From: Bacteroidales bacterium KA00344
GTDB taxonomy: Bacteria > Bacteroidota > Bacteroidia > Bacteroidales > Bacteroidaceae
Length of the DNA: 64,000 bases
Reading direction: 5' to 3'
Assembly: GCA_001552765.1 (NCBI GenBank)
Contig: KQ959474.1
Coordinates: forward strand, 43,418-107,417
Position numbers and translations under genes: made by a program. The notes under the pieces were generated by a model that saw nothing but the letters and a program-made list of their open reading frames with translations, was not told where the DNA came from and ran no database searches. This document shows, piece after piece, positions 18,427 to 26,644 of the stretch (its first letter is position 1; each line of letters starts with the position of its first letter).

Positions 18427-19179
18427 ATGCATGAAAGTGATTCTATAGTTATCATTCCCACATTCAATGAAAAGGAAAACATGGAAAAGATTATTCGTGC
18501 CGTCTTTTCATTGGATAAGTGTTTTCATATTCTTGTGATTGACGATGGCAGTCCAGACGGAACGGCACAGATAGTGAAGGATCTGATGGCTTCTGAGTTT
18601 GCCGATCGTCTATTCTTGATTGAACGAAGCGGCAAGCAGGGCTTGGGGACGGCATATATCACAGGCTTTAAATGGGCATTGGAACGCAATTATGAGTATG
18701 TTTTTGAGATGGATGCCGATTTCAGCCACAACCCCAACGATTTACCTCGCCTTTATGCTGCTTGTCACGATGAGGGTGCCGATGTGGCTGTAGGCTCGCG
18801 ATATGTTACGGGGGTAAATGTGGTTAATTGGCCCATTGGACGCGTTTTGATGAGCTATTTTGCCTCACTGTATGTGAAATTTGTTACAGGTTTCAATGTC
18901 CACGACACTACTGCGGGCTTTGTTTGCTATCGCCGTCAGGTGCTGGAAACCATTGAACTCGACAAGATCCGTTTCAAGGGCTATGCCTTCCAGATTGAGA
19001 TGAAGTACACTGCCTATAAGATTGGTTTTAAGATTAAAGAGGTTTCTGTGGTGTTTGTCAACCGCAAGGAGGGCACAAGCAAAATGAGTGGCGGTATCTT
19101 TAGCGAGGCTCTGTTTGGCGTGATGCGCTTGCGGTTAGATGGATGGTTTCGTAAATATCCAACCAAGAAACTCTCCTGA
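18427..19179 (+). CDS. Polyprenol-phosphate mannosyltransferase-like GT2 (DPM1 type)
   Basis: 250 residues. GT2 motifs are IVIIPTFNEKENMEKII, ILVIDDGSPDGTAQI (first Asp motif), YVFEMDADFSHNPNDLP (DXD-like) and VGSRYVTGV. Then comes VVFVNRKEGTSKMSGGIF, as in dolichol-phosphate mannose synthases. It lacks the C-terminal membrane domain that some homologues have. The likely product is a polyprenyl-phosphate-linked hexose for envelope glycosylation. It has its own promoter. Confidence 0.88.
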   Translation: MHESDSIVIIPTFNEKENMEKIIRAVFSLDKCFHILVIDDGSPDGTAQIVKDLMASEFADRLFLIERSGKQGLGTAYITGFKWALERNYEYVFEMDADFSHNPNDLPRLYAACHDEGADVAVGSRYVTGVNVVNWPIGRVLMSYFASLYVKFVTGFNVHDTTAGFVCYRRQVLETIELDKIRFKGYAFQIEMKYTAYKIGFKIKEVSVVFVNRKEGTSKMSGGIFSEALFGVMRLRLDGWFRKYPTKKLS

Positions 19180-19665
19180 CTCTCTCCTGATAACAGGAAC
19201 ACGGTGATGTAAGGGAAGGTAGGCTACACACTTTCGTATAAACGATTAAGCCGATAGACCAGTAAGACAGAACGAATAGGTGTGTTTTGTCCTAAGTATC
19301 AAGCATTATCGCAATGTCTATGAGACGCCATGCTGATGCGTTTTAAGCAACACTTCGGTGCCTTTGGGGTTGATTTACGGAGAGGGTAGACTGTGTCATG
19401 GTGTGTTTGAGATAGAAATATACCATACTTTATGACTTAAATATTGGAAAAGGAGAATGTAAAAGAAGGAGGAGGGAGCTGTGACGGCTCTATACAAAGA
19501 CATGGAGCTAATAATGCTTTCATAGTCTTCCAAAGAAAAAATAATACATAATATAAAGATTTCAGGCTCTACTATGGTTTTGTCCAAATTGCTTTGCGGC
19601 AACCTTCCTTCTTTCAGTGGAATATGGGGAGACAGGACAGGAGCTGCGTATGAGCTTCTTGTTTA
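19180..19665. other. Intergenic stretch before mfd
   Basis: 486 bp without a gene I can support. A short hairpin-like CTCTCCTGATAACAGG lies at the left edge. There is no clear promoter for mfd and no copy of the 22-bp-unit element. Confidence 0.4.
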
Positions 19666-22600
19666 ATGACAATACAAGATTTACAACAACTGTATGCAAT
19701 GCTTCCACAAGGAGAAGCATTTGTGAAACTACTGGAAAACAAATCTATAAATAACGTTTTCCTGCGGGGACTTGTGGCTTCTTCTGCTCCCATGTTTTTT
19801 GCTTCAATTGCTCAAAAGCTAAAGTATCCCTTTGTTTTTATTCTCCATGATGCCGATGAGGCCGGTTATTTTTATAATGATTTAAACACCTCTGATATCT
19901 CTGATGCGCGGAAAAATGGGCACGTTTTATTCTTCCCCTCAAGCTATCGCAGAGCTGTAAAATATGGGCAGCGGGATGCTGCCAATGAAATTTTACGCAC
20001 CGAAACACTTTCCCGGCTTCGTAGTTCCTACGCTGAGAATACTTCACAGTTGTCTTCTTCTAAGGGGAACGGGCAGACGGAAGAACTGCTTTTCATCGTG
20101 ACCTATCCGGAGGCAATAGCCGAACTTGTTGTGTCTCAAAGCCATTTGGACGAACGGCGCATCTCGTTAAGAACATCACAAAATATAGATGTCACTGAAT
20201 TGCAGCATCGACTGCGCGAACTCGGCTTTGAAGAGAAAGATTATGTCTATGAGCCTGGCGAGTTTGCTGTGCGTGGAAGTATTCTTGATGTTTATTCTTT
20301 TTCCGGCGAATTGCCTTTTCGCATAGACTTCTTCGGTGATGAAATAGATACCATTCGGACGTTTTCGGTTGAAGATCAGCTTTCCAAGGCCAAATTGAGC
20401 GAGGTTGATATTGTGCCCGAATTGGGTACTCTTGTATCCAACAAGATACCTTTTTTGCAATTTTTACCGCAAGACACAGTGATTGTTGCTAAGGATATGG
20501 ACTATGTTCTTGATGTCATAGAGCGCATATACAATGAGGGCTTCTCTACGCAAGCGTTCACCGAACGCATGGAAGGGGCCACCGAGATGGAACAAGCACA
20601 AATTCAACGTGAGATGAACAAGGAGAGTACGCTTTGCACATCAACCCAGTTTGCGGCCGATGTGGAGAGATTCAGGCAGGTGAGTTTAGCTCCTCCCAAT
20701 CCCTCCGAAAGCCGAAAGTCGAAAGCGTCGACCGTTGATGGCGATGCCGTTAGTTCTTCTTCTCTTTCGGGAAAAATTGCAGACGCCTCTATTCCCTTCC
20801 ATATCAGCGCACAACCTTTGTTTCATAAGAATTTCACGTTGCTGCGACAGTCACTTGAAGACTATTTGTTGAAGGGTTATAAACTATATATTTTAGCCGA
20901 CAGCAAAAAGCAACAGCAGCGCTTGCGCGATATATTTGATGAGATGGGAGGTGATTTGGAACGTTCCGGAGCTAATGCCCAGCGGTCGAGAATAGCGTTT
21001 ACCCCTGTAGACCGCACACTTCATGAGGGTTTTGTAGATAACGACTTGAAGGTGTGCTTCTTCACCGATCATCAGATTTTCGACCGCTTTCACAAATACC
21101 AACTCAAGTCCGACGGTGCCCGTGCAGGAAAGATGGCACTCACCATGAAGGAGCTTCGGGAGATGGAGCCGGGCGATTTCATCGTTCATGTAGACTTCGG
21201 AATAGGTAAATTCGGTGGGCTTGTAAGGGTGCCGATAACGTCTCAGGCTCCGTCTTCTATAGGGAAGGACAGCAGCAGTTCCGGTGAAACAGATTCATAT
21301 CAGGAAGTTATCCGCATCATCTATCAGAACAATGACAAGGTGGATGTTTCCATCCATTCGCTCTACAAAATATCCAAATATCGGAGCAGTGAAGCGGGGG
21401 AAGCTCCGCGTTTGAGCACACTCGGTACGGGGGCATGGGAGCGATTGAAAGAAAAGGCAAAGAAGCGTGTCAAAGATATTGCGCGAGATTTGATACGTCT
21501 CTATGCCAAGCGCCGTGGGGAGAAAGGGTATTCGTTCAGCCCCGACAGTTTTATGCAGCATGAGTTGGAGGCCAGTTTCCTCTATGAAGATACTCCCGAC
21601 CAGCTCAAGGCCACGCAGGACGTGAAGGCCGACATGGAGCGTGCTCAACCCATGGACCGCCTGATCTGCGGCGATGTGGGTTTCGGCAAGACAGAGGTTG
21701 CGGTGCGTGCGGCGTTCAAAGCAGCCTGCGACTCCAAACAGGTAGCTGTGCTTGTACCTACTACCGTACTGGCTTTCCAGCATTTCCAGACCTTCCGCGA
21801 CCGTTTGCGAGACTTTCCCGTGCGTGTAGATTATCTTTCCCGGGCACGCTCCACGAAGCAAACCAAACAAGTATTGGAAGATCTTGAGAGCGGAAAGATA
21901 GATATTATCATCGGCACACACAAACTATTGGGCAAGACGGTGAAGTGGCACGATCTTGGATTACTGATTATCGACGAGGAGCATAAATTTGGCGTGAGCA
22001 CCAAGGAGAAGCTCCGCAAGATGAAAACCAATGTCGATACCATCACCATGTCGGCTACCCCGATACCGCGAACGTTGCAGTTCTCACTGATGGGGGCCCG
22101 CGACATGAGCATCATGCGCACCCCACCACCTAATCGTTATCCTATCTACACCGAGCTAAGTACGTTTGGTCATGAGGTGATAACCGATGCCATTAACTTC
22201 GAGATGAGCCGCAACGGTCAAGTGTTCTTCGTAAACAACCGTATCTCCAACCTCCAGGAAATTGCCAACTTGATACATAAGCATATACCCGACTGCCGTG
22301 TAGCCATCGGGCATGGGCAGATGTCGCCCGAACAATTGGAGAAAGTCGTCATGGGATTCATCAATTACGACTATGATGTGCTGCTTTCTACGACCATTGT
22401 GGAGAATGGCATAGACATCCCCAATGCCAATACGATCATCATCAACGGTGCGCATCGCTTTGGACTTTCTGACCTTCACCAGATGCGTGGACGTGTGGGA
22501 CGCTCCAATCGCAAGGCTTTCTGCTACCTGCTTGCTCCTCCCAAAAGCGTTCTTACGCCAGAGGCGCGTCGACGGTTAGAGGCTCTCGAAGCCTTCTCGG

Positions 22601-23277
22601 AGTTGGGCAGCGGATTCAATTTGGCTATGCAGGATTTGGATATACGGGGTGCCGGTAACCTGTTGGGGGCCGAACAGAGTGGTTTCATGGAGGATCTGGG
22701 CTACGAAACCTATCAGAAAATATTGAGCCAGGCGGTTACCGAACTTCGCAACGAAGAATTTTCAGATCTCTATTCCGAAGCAATCGAGCAAGGGAAGGAA
22801 ATCTGCGGTAGTGATTTTGTGGAAGATTGTGCGGTGGAAAGCGATTTAGAGATGTATTTCCCCGACACCTACGTGCCGGGCAGCAGCGAGCGGATGTTGC
22901 TCTATCGTGAACTCGACAACATCGAGAACGATGATGACCTCTCGGCCTATCGTGACCGACTCATCGACCGTTTTGGGCCGGTGCCGCCCGAAGGAGAAGA
23001 GTTGATGCAGGTTGTTGCACTCCGACGTGTAGGCAAGCGGCTTGGCTGCGAGAAGGTAACGCTGAAATCGGGCGTGATGAATCTTCAATTTGTTTCTAAT
23101 CAGGATAGTCCATTCTACCAGAGTCCCGCCTTTGGCCGCATTATCAAATATGTGATGGCCAACCCTCGTCGCTGCAATTTCAAGGATAGTCGGGGCCGCC
23201 GCCTTATCCACGTGGAAGATGTGCCAAGTGTCGCTGAGGCTGTCGGTATTATGCGGCAGATGGAAAAGCAGGAATAA
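19666..23277 (+). CDS. mfd: Transcription-repair coupling factor
   Basis: 1203 residues. The N-terminal UvrB-homology region runs to about 330 (GEFAVRGSILDVYSF, RIDFFGDEIDTIRTF). The RNA-polymerase-interaction domain is at about 490-560 (MEPGDFIVHVDFGIGKFGGL). The translocase follows: Walker A GDVGFGKTEVAVRAAF, DEEH box LLIIDEEHKFGV, SATPIPRTLQFSL, and the TRG region GHGQMSPEQLEKV with STTIVENGIDIPNAN. A C-terminal D7 domain ends the protein. It removes stalled RNA polymerase and recruits UvrA. Two Ser-rich stretches, at about 338-375 and 521-545, are not in the canonical protein. Confidence 0.95.
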   Translation: MTIQDLQQLYAMLPQGEAFVKLLENKSINNVFLRGLVASSAPMFFASIAQKLKYPFVFILHDADEAGYFYNDLNTSDISDARKNGHVLFFPSSYRRAVKYGQRDAANEILRTETLSRLRSSYAENTSQLSSSKGNGQTEELLFIVTYPEAIAELVVSQSHLDERRISLRTSQNIDVTELQHRLRELGFEEKDYVYEPGEFAVRGSILDVYSFSGELPFRIDFFGDEIDTIRTFSVEDQLSKAKLSEVDIVPELGTLVSNKIPFLQFLPQDTVIVAKDMDYVLDVIERIYNEGFSTQAFTERMEGATEMEQAQIQREMNKESTLCTSTQFAADVERFRQVSLAPPNPSESRKSKASTVDGDAVSSSSLSGKIADASIPFHISAQPLFHKNFTLLRQSLEDYLLKGYKLYILADSKKQQQRLRDIFDEMGGDLERSGANAQRSRIAFTPVDRTLHEGFVDNDLKVCFFTDHQIFDRFHKYQLKSDGARAGKMALTMKELREMEPGDFIVHVDFGIGKFGGLVRVPITSQAPSSIGKDSSSSGETDSYQEVIRIIYQNNDKVDVSIHSLYKISKYRSSEAGEAPRLSTLGTGAWERLKEKAKKRVKDIARDLIRLYAKRRGEKGYSFSPDSFMQHELEASFLYEDTPDQLKATQDVKADMERAQPMDRLICGDVGFGKTEVAVRAAFKAACDSKQVAVLVPTTVLAFQHFQTFRDRLRDFPVRVDYLSRARSTKQTKQVLEDLESGKIDIIIGTHKLLGKTVKWHDLGLLIIDEEHKFGVSTKEKLRKMKTNVDTITMSATPIPRTLQFSLMGARDMSIMRTPPPNRYPIYTELSTFGHEVITDAINFEMSRNGQVFFVNNRISNLQEIANLIHKHIPDCRVAIGHGQMSPEQLEKVVMGFINYDYDVLLSTTIVENGIDIPNANTIIINGAHRFGLSDLHQMRGRVGRSNRKAFCYLLAPPKSVLTPEARRRLEALEAFSELGSGFNLAMQDLDIRGAGNLLGAEQSGFMEDLGYETYQKILSQAVTELRNEEFSDLYSEAIEQGKEICGSDFVEDCAVESDLEMYFPDTYVPGSSERMLLYRELDNIENDDDLSAYRDRLIDRFGPVPPEGEELMQVVALRRVGKRLGCEKVTLKSGVMNLQFVSNQDSPFYQSPAFGRIIKYVMANPRRCNFKDSRGRRLIHVEDVPSVAEAVGIMRQMEKQE

Positions 23278-23332
23278 AACATGGCGTTTGCCATTACAGT
23301 TTCTTGCGGTCTCAATGGGATGATGCAACTTT

Positions 23333-23434
23333 GACGTCAGCCTGTTGCGTTTGTCGCGTGTTTATATTTTGTTTGTCATACGATGTTGTCTTGTATGAAA
23401 TTTGTCCATATTCCAAACGCAACACGCTGACGCC
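23333..23434. repeat. Long-stem inverted repeat downstream of mfd
   Basis: Arms at 23333-23353 (GACGTCAGCCTGTTGCG then TTTG) and 23414-23434 (CAAACGCAACACGCTGACG then CC) pair at 19 of 21 positions, around a 60-nt loop. Inside the loop CATAC/GTATG can form a second small stem. There is no U-run after the right arm, so it is not a simple intrinsic terminator. Confidence 0.7.
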
Positions 23435-23590
23435 AGTGTAGAGTCGCGATACGAAGACATTAAGAATAAACTACGAAGAAGTATTATCAAAAACTTGCAC
23501 AATATTTTTTAAGTGTGCAAGTAATCGGTTTTTTTGTGTAAAAGTCGTTAAAAATAAAGGAAGCTCCAATCCCTAAAGTCGTTTTTTATT

Positions 23591-23598
23591 TATCTTTG
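23591..23598 (+). promoter_or_regulatory. -7 box of the 2-oxoacid:ferredoxin oxidoreductase operon
   Basis: TATCTTTG lies 31 bp before the ATG of the small TPR gene. No TTG is found at the usual -33 spacing. Confidence 0.55.
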
Positions 23599-23629
23599 TA
23601 TATATGGACATGAAGAAAAATAAGTACAA

Positions 23630-23809
23630 ATGACTGCTCATGAATATTATCTTGAGGGCAATGAGCACCGCAGGAAGGGAAATTTCGCCGCAGCCATGAA
23701 CTGTTATAGCGAGGCCATCAGGCTTGATGGAAACAGTCCGGCGGCAGAAGCCCGACAGATGCTCGAAAACATTATGAACTTCTATTGTAAGGATTACTAT
23801 AATCCTTGA
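23630..23809 (+). CDS. 59-residue single-TPR protein
   Basis: ATG at 23630, TGA at 23807-23809, coding MTAHEYYLEGNEHRRKGNF then AAAMNCYSEAIRLDGN and a short helix ending CKDYYNP. The pattern G(8)A(3)A...Y..A matches one TPR helix pair (about residues 3-36). It is the first gene of the oxidoreductase operon, 25 bp before the ferredoxin subunit. A TPR of this size usually mediates a protein contact, so it may bind the complex; this is inference. Confidence 0.72.
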   Translation: MTAHEYYLEGNEHRRKGNFAAAMNCYSEAIRLDGNSPAAEARQMLENIMNFYCKDYYNP

Positions 23810-23834
23810 ACAATTCAAAAAAATCAAAACTTAT

Positions 23835-24068
23835 ATGGGCAAGATAAAAGGTGCCATTGTAGTGAATGTCGAACGGTGCAAAGGGTGCACGTTGTGCATT
23901 GTGGCATGTCCGAAAAATGTCATTGCTTTGGCCAATAGAAAAGTGAACGCACGTGGATATACCTACGTGGAGGCTGCACGCCCCGATGATTGCATAGGCT
24001 GTGCGTCCTGCGGAATCGTATGTCCGGACGGATGCATTACGGTGTATCGTAAGAAGATGGAGGACTGA
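23835..24068 (+). CDS. 2[4Fe-4S] ferredoxin subunit of 2-oxoacid:ferredoxin oxidoreductase
   Basis: 77 residues with two CxxCxxCxxxCP clusters: CKGCTLCIVACP and CIGCASCGIVCP. It is the delta (KorD/VorD/PorD-type) electron-transfer subunit, which passes electrons from the TPP/Fe-S core to ferredoxin. The stop is followed 2 bp later by the alpha-subunit ATG. Confidence 0.92.
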   Translation: MGKIKGAIVVNVERCKGCTLCIVACPKNVIALANRKVNARGYTYVEAARPDDCIGCASCGIVCPDGCITVYRKKMED

Positions 24069-24070
24069 CA

Positions 24071-25168
24071 ATGAACAATAATGATGTAGTGTTGATGAAA
24101 GGCAATGAGGCTGTCGCCCATGCGGCAGTGCGTTGCGGGTGTGATGCTTTTTTCGGTTATCCCATCACACCTCAGACAGAGATTATCGAGACGCTGGCCC
24201 TGCTGAAACCATGGGAGACCACCGGTATGGTGGTGGTGCAGGCCGAGAGCGAAGTGGCGTCTATTAATATGGTATATGGTGGAGGCGGCGCAGGCAAGCG
24301 GGTGTTCACCACTTCGTCGAGTCCCGGAGTAGCGCTGATGCAGGAGGGCATCTCCTACATGGCAGGTGCAGAGGTGCCGGGAGTGATTGTGAATGTGCAG
24401 AGAGGCGGTCCCGGATTGGGTACCATACAGCCCAGTCAGGGCGATTATTTCCAAGCCACTCGGGGGGGGGGCAACGGCGACTATAACGTCATTGTGCTGG
24501 CACCGGCCTCTGTGCAGGAGATGGCCGACTTTGTAGACCTTGCTTTCGAGTTGGCCTTCCGCTACCGCACCCCTGTCATGATTCTATCCGATGGCATCAT
24601 CGGGCAGATGATGGAGAAAGTGGTGCTGCCACCGATGAAGCCCCGACGCACGGAGGAACAGATCCTGAAGGAGTGTCCTTGGGCCTCTACGGGACGCAGC
24701 AAGGATCGCCGACCCAATGTCATCACATCGCTCGAACTGAGTCCGGATGTGATGGAGCAGCGCAACCTTAAGCTTCAGGAAAAATACAGAAACATTCAAG
24801 AGCATGAGGTGCGCTACGAAACACAGCAATGTGACGATGCTGATTACGTGATTGTAGCCTTTGGCAGTGCTTCTCGTATAGCCGAAAAGAGTGTGGAAAT
24901 CTGTCGTGAGCAAGGCATCAGGGTGGGGTTGTTCCGCCCCATTACGCTCTGGCCGTTCCCATCGAAGGAATTGGTAGCTCTGTGCAAGGGAAAGAAGGGT
25001 ATTCTTGTGGCCGAAATCAATGCCGGCCAGATGGTGCAGGATGTGCGCCTGGCTGTTGACGGCGCGTTGCCTGTAGAATATTTCGGACGTTTGGGAGGCG
25101 TAGTGCCCAGTCCGCAGGAAATAGTAGAAGCACTGAATACAAAACTGATGAACAATGACAAATCATGA
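24071..25168 (+). CDS. vorB: 2-oxoacid:ferredoxin oxidoreductase alpha subunit (VorB-like)
   Basis: 365 residues. The pyrimidine-binding TPP domain is GNEAVAHAAVRCGCDAFFGY, then PITPQTEIIE, VVQAESEVASINMVYGGG and GPGLGTIQPSQGDYFQATRG. Transketolase-C-like domain II covers about 240-350. It fits the 3-methyl-2-oxobutanoate (branched-chain 2-oxoacid) or 2-oxoglutarate class; substrate cannot be separated from sequence alone. Ten consecutive G residues at 24462-24471 encode part of TRGGGN, in frame. The last 14 bp overlap the beta-subunit gene. Confidence 0.9.
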   Translation: MNNNDVVLMKGNEAVAHAAVRCGCDAFFGYPITPQTEIIETLALLKPWETTGMVVVQAESEVASINMVYGGGGAGKRVFTTSSSPGVALMQEGISYMAGAEVPGVIVNVQRGGPGLGTIQPSQGDYFQATRGGGNGDYNVIVLAPASVQEMADFVDLAFELAFRYRTPVMILSDGIIGQMMEKVVLPPMKPRRTEEQILKECPWASTGRSKDRRPNVITSLELSPDVMEQRNLKLQEKYRNIQEHEVRYETQQCDDADYVIVAFGSASRIAEKSVEICREQGIRVGLFRPITLWPFPSKELVALCKGKKGILVAEINAGQMVQDVRLAVDGALPVEYFGRLGGVVPSPQEIVEALNTKLMNNDKS

Positions 25169-25928
25169 TATTATAGCTCCGGAGAACTTGGTTTATGCCA
25201 AGCCCGAACTGATGAATGACAACCCGATGCACTACTGTCCGGGCTGTTCGCATGGCGAAGTACACAAACTGGTGGCAGAAGTCATCGATGAAATGGGAAT
25301 GGCAGACAAGACTGTGGGCGTTTCGCCCGTTGGATGCGCCGTGTTTGCCTATCGCTATATAGACATCGATTGGCAGGAGGCTCCTCACGGGCGTGCCCCC
25401 GCGCTGGCTACAGGCATCAAGCGTGTGTGGCCCGACAGGCTTGTGTTTACCTATCAGGGAGACGGCGATCTGGCGTGTATCGGCACGGCAGAGACCATTC
25501 ATGCACTGAATCGTGGCGAGCATATCACCATTATCTTCATCAACAATGCCATCTATGGCATGACGGGAGGACAGATGGCACCCACCACGCTCATCGGACA
25601 GAAGACATCGACGTGCCCGTATGGGCGTGAGCCGGACCTACACGGCTATCCGCTCAATATCACAGAGTTGGCTTCCCGACTACGTGGCACGTGTTACGTC
25701 ACACGTCAGAGCGTAGACACGGTGGCCTCGATTCGACAGGCCAAGAAAGCCATACGCAAAGCCTTTGAGGCGTCAATGCAGGGACTTGGCTCGTCGTTGG
25801 TGGAGATAGTTTCTACTTGCAGCAGCGGGTGGAAACTCCCGGCAGTGAAGGCCAACGAGTGGATGCGTGAGCACATGTTCCCTGAATACGAAAAGGGAGA
25901 CTTAAAAGACACCACAAATCTGAAGTAG
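25155..25928 (+). CDS. 2-oxoacid:ferredoxin oxidoreductase beta subunit (TPP-binding)
   Basis: 257 residues. The TPP/Mg site is TYQGDGDLACIGTAETIHAL, followed by ITIIFINNAIYGMTGGQMAPT. The substrate-proximal YCPGCSHGEVHKL and GVSPVGCAVFAY are also typical of KorB/VorA. It contains the catalytic thiamine pyrophosphate that decarboxylates the 2-oxoacid to acyl-CoA. It is translationally coupled to the alpha subunit (14-bp overlap) and 1 bp from the gamma subunit. Confidence 0.92.
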   Translation: MTNHDIIAPENLVYAKPELMNDNPMHYCPGCSHGEVHKLVAEVIDEMGMADKTVGVSPVGCAVFAYRYIDIDWQEAPHGRAPALATGIKRVWPDRLVFTYQGDGDLACIGTAETIHALNRGEHITIIFINNAIYGMTGGQMAPTTLIGQKTSTCPYGREPDLHGYPLNITELASRLRGTCYVTRQSVDTVASIRQAKKAIRKAFEASMQGLGSSLVEIVSTCSSGWKLPAVKANEWMREHMFPEYEKGDLKDTTNLK

Positions 25929-25929
25929 T

Positions 25930-26472
25930 ATGAAAAAGGAAATCATTATATCGGGCTTTGGTGGACAGGGCGTTCTGTCGATGGGTAAGATTTTGGCCTA
26001 TTCCGGTCTCATGGAAGACAGGGAGGTGACATGGATGCCTGCCTACGGCCCTGAACAACGGGGAGGTACGGCCAATGTTACTGTCATCGTGAGCGACGAA
26101 CGTATATCTTCTCCTATCCTGAGCCAATACGACATCGCCATCGTGCTCAATCAGCCGTCTTTAGACAAGTTTATGCCAAAGGTGAAACCCGGAGGCATCC
26201 TGATTTATGACGGTTTCGGAATTGTGGAGACACCACAACGTGACGACATCACTATCTATCGCATCGATGCGATGGACAAGGCGGCGGAAATGAAAAACGC
26301 AAAGGTGTTCAACATGATTGTGCTCGGCGGATTGTTGAAAGTTGCTCCCGTAGTGAGTGGAGACGGAGTGGGCAAGACCTTATACAAGACATTGCCTGAA
26401 CGCCATCACGACTTGATACCGCTCAATATGCAGGCACTCGCTGTAGGCATGGAGATTATACGGAAAGTGTAA
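25930..26472 (+). CDS. 2-oxoacid:ferredoxin oxidoreductase gamma subunit
   Basis: 180 residues. The signature SGFGGQGVLSMGKILAYSG and TWMPAYGPEQRGGTANV define the POR/KOR gamma domain. Together with the preceding three genes it completes a four-subunit enzyme. In strict anaerobes such enzymes work oxidatively in amino acid degradation or reductively in carboxylation. A strong terminator follows 23 bp after the stop. Confidence 0.92.
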   Translation: MKKEIIISGFGGQGVLSMGKILAYSGLMEDREVTWMPAYGPEQRGGTANVTVIVSDERISSPILSQYDIAIVLNQPSLDKFMPKVKPGGILIYDGFGIVETPQRDDITIYRIDAMDKAAEMKNAKVFNMIVLGGLLKVAPVVSGDGVGKTLYKTLPERHHDLIPLNMQALAVGMEIIRKV

Positions 26473-26495
26473 CACGCGCTGAGGCGCAGAAAATA

Positions 26496-26537
26496 CAACC
26501 GCCCCGCTTCGTCTAATCGGACGAAGCGGGGCGGTTG
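26496..26537. terminator. Strong hairpin terminator of the oxidoreductase operon
   Basis: A perfect 18-bp stem (26496-26513 with 26520-26537; GC-rich core CCGCCCCGCTTCGTC) around the loop TAATCG, followed by AGTTTTGC. It lies between the convergent gamma-subunit gene and trpB and can serve both. Confidence 0.88.
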
Positions 26538-26644
26538 AGTTTTGCAAAGATAATGATTGCTGCGGATGGGCGAGCATCTATTGCGGAGTTATGACATGGG
26601 CAACGGCTGATGATGCACGATACTTCCGCAGTGTGCAGCCGGAG

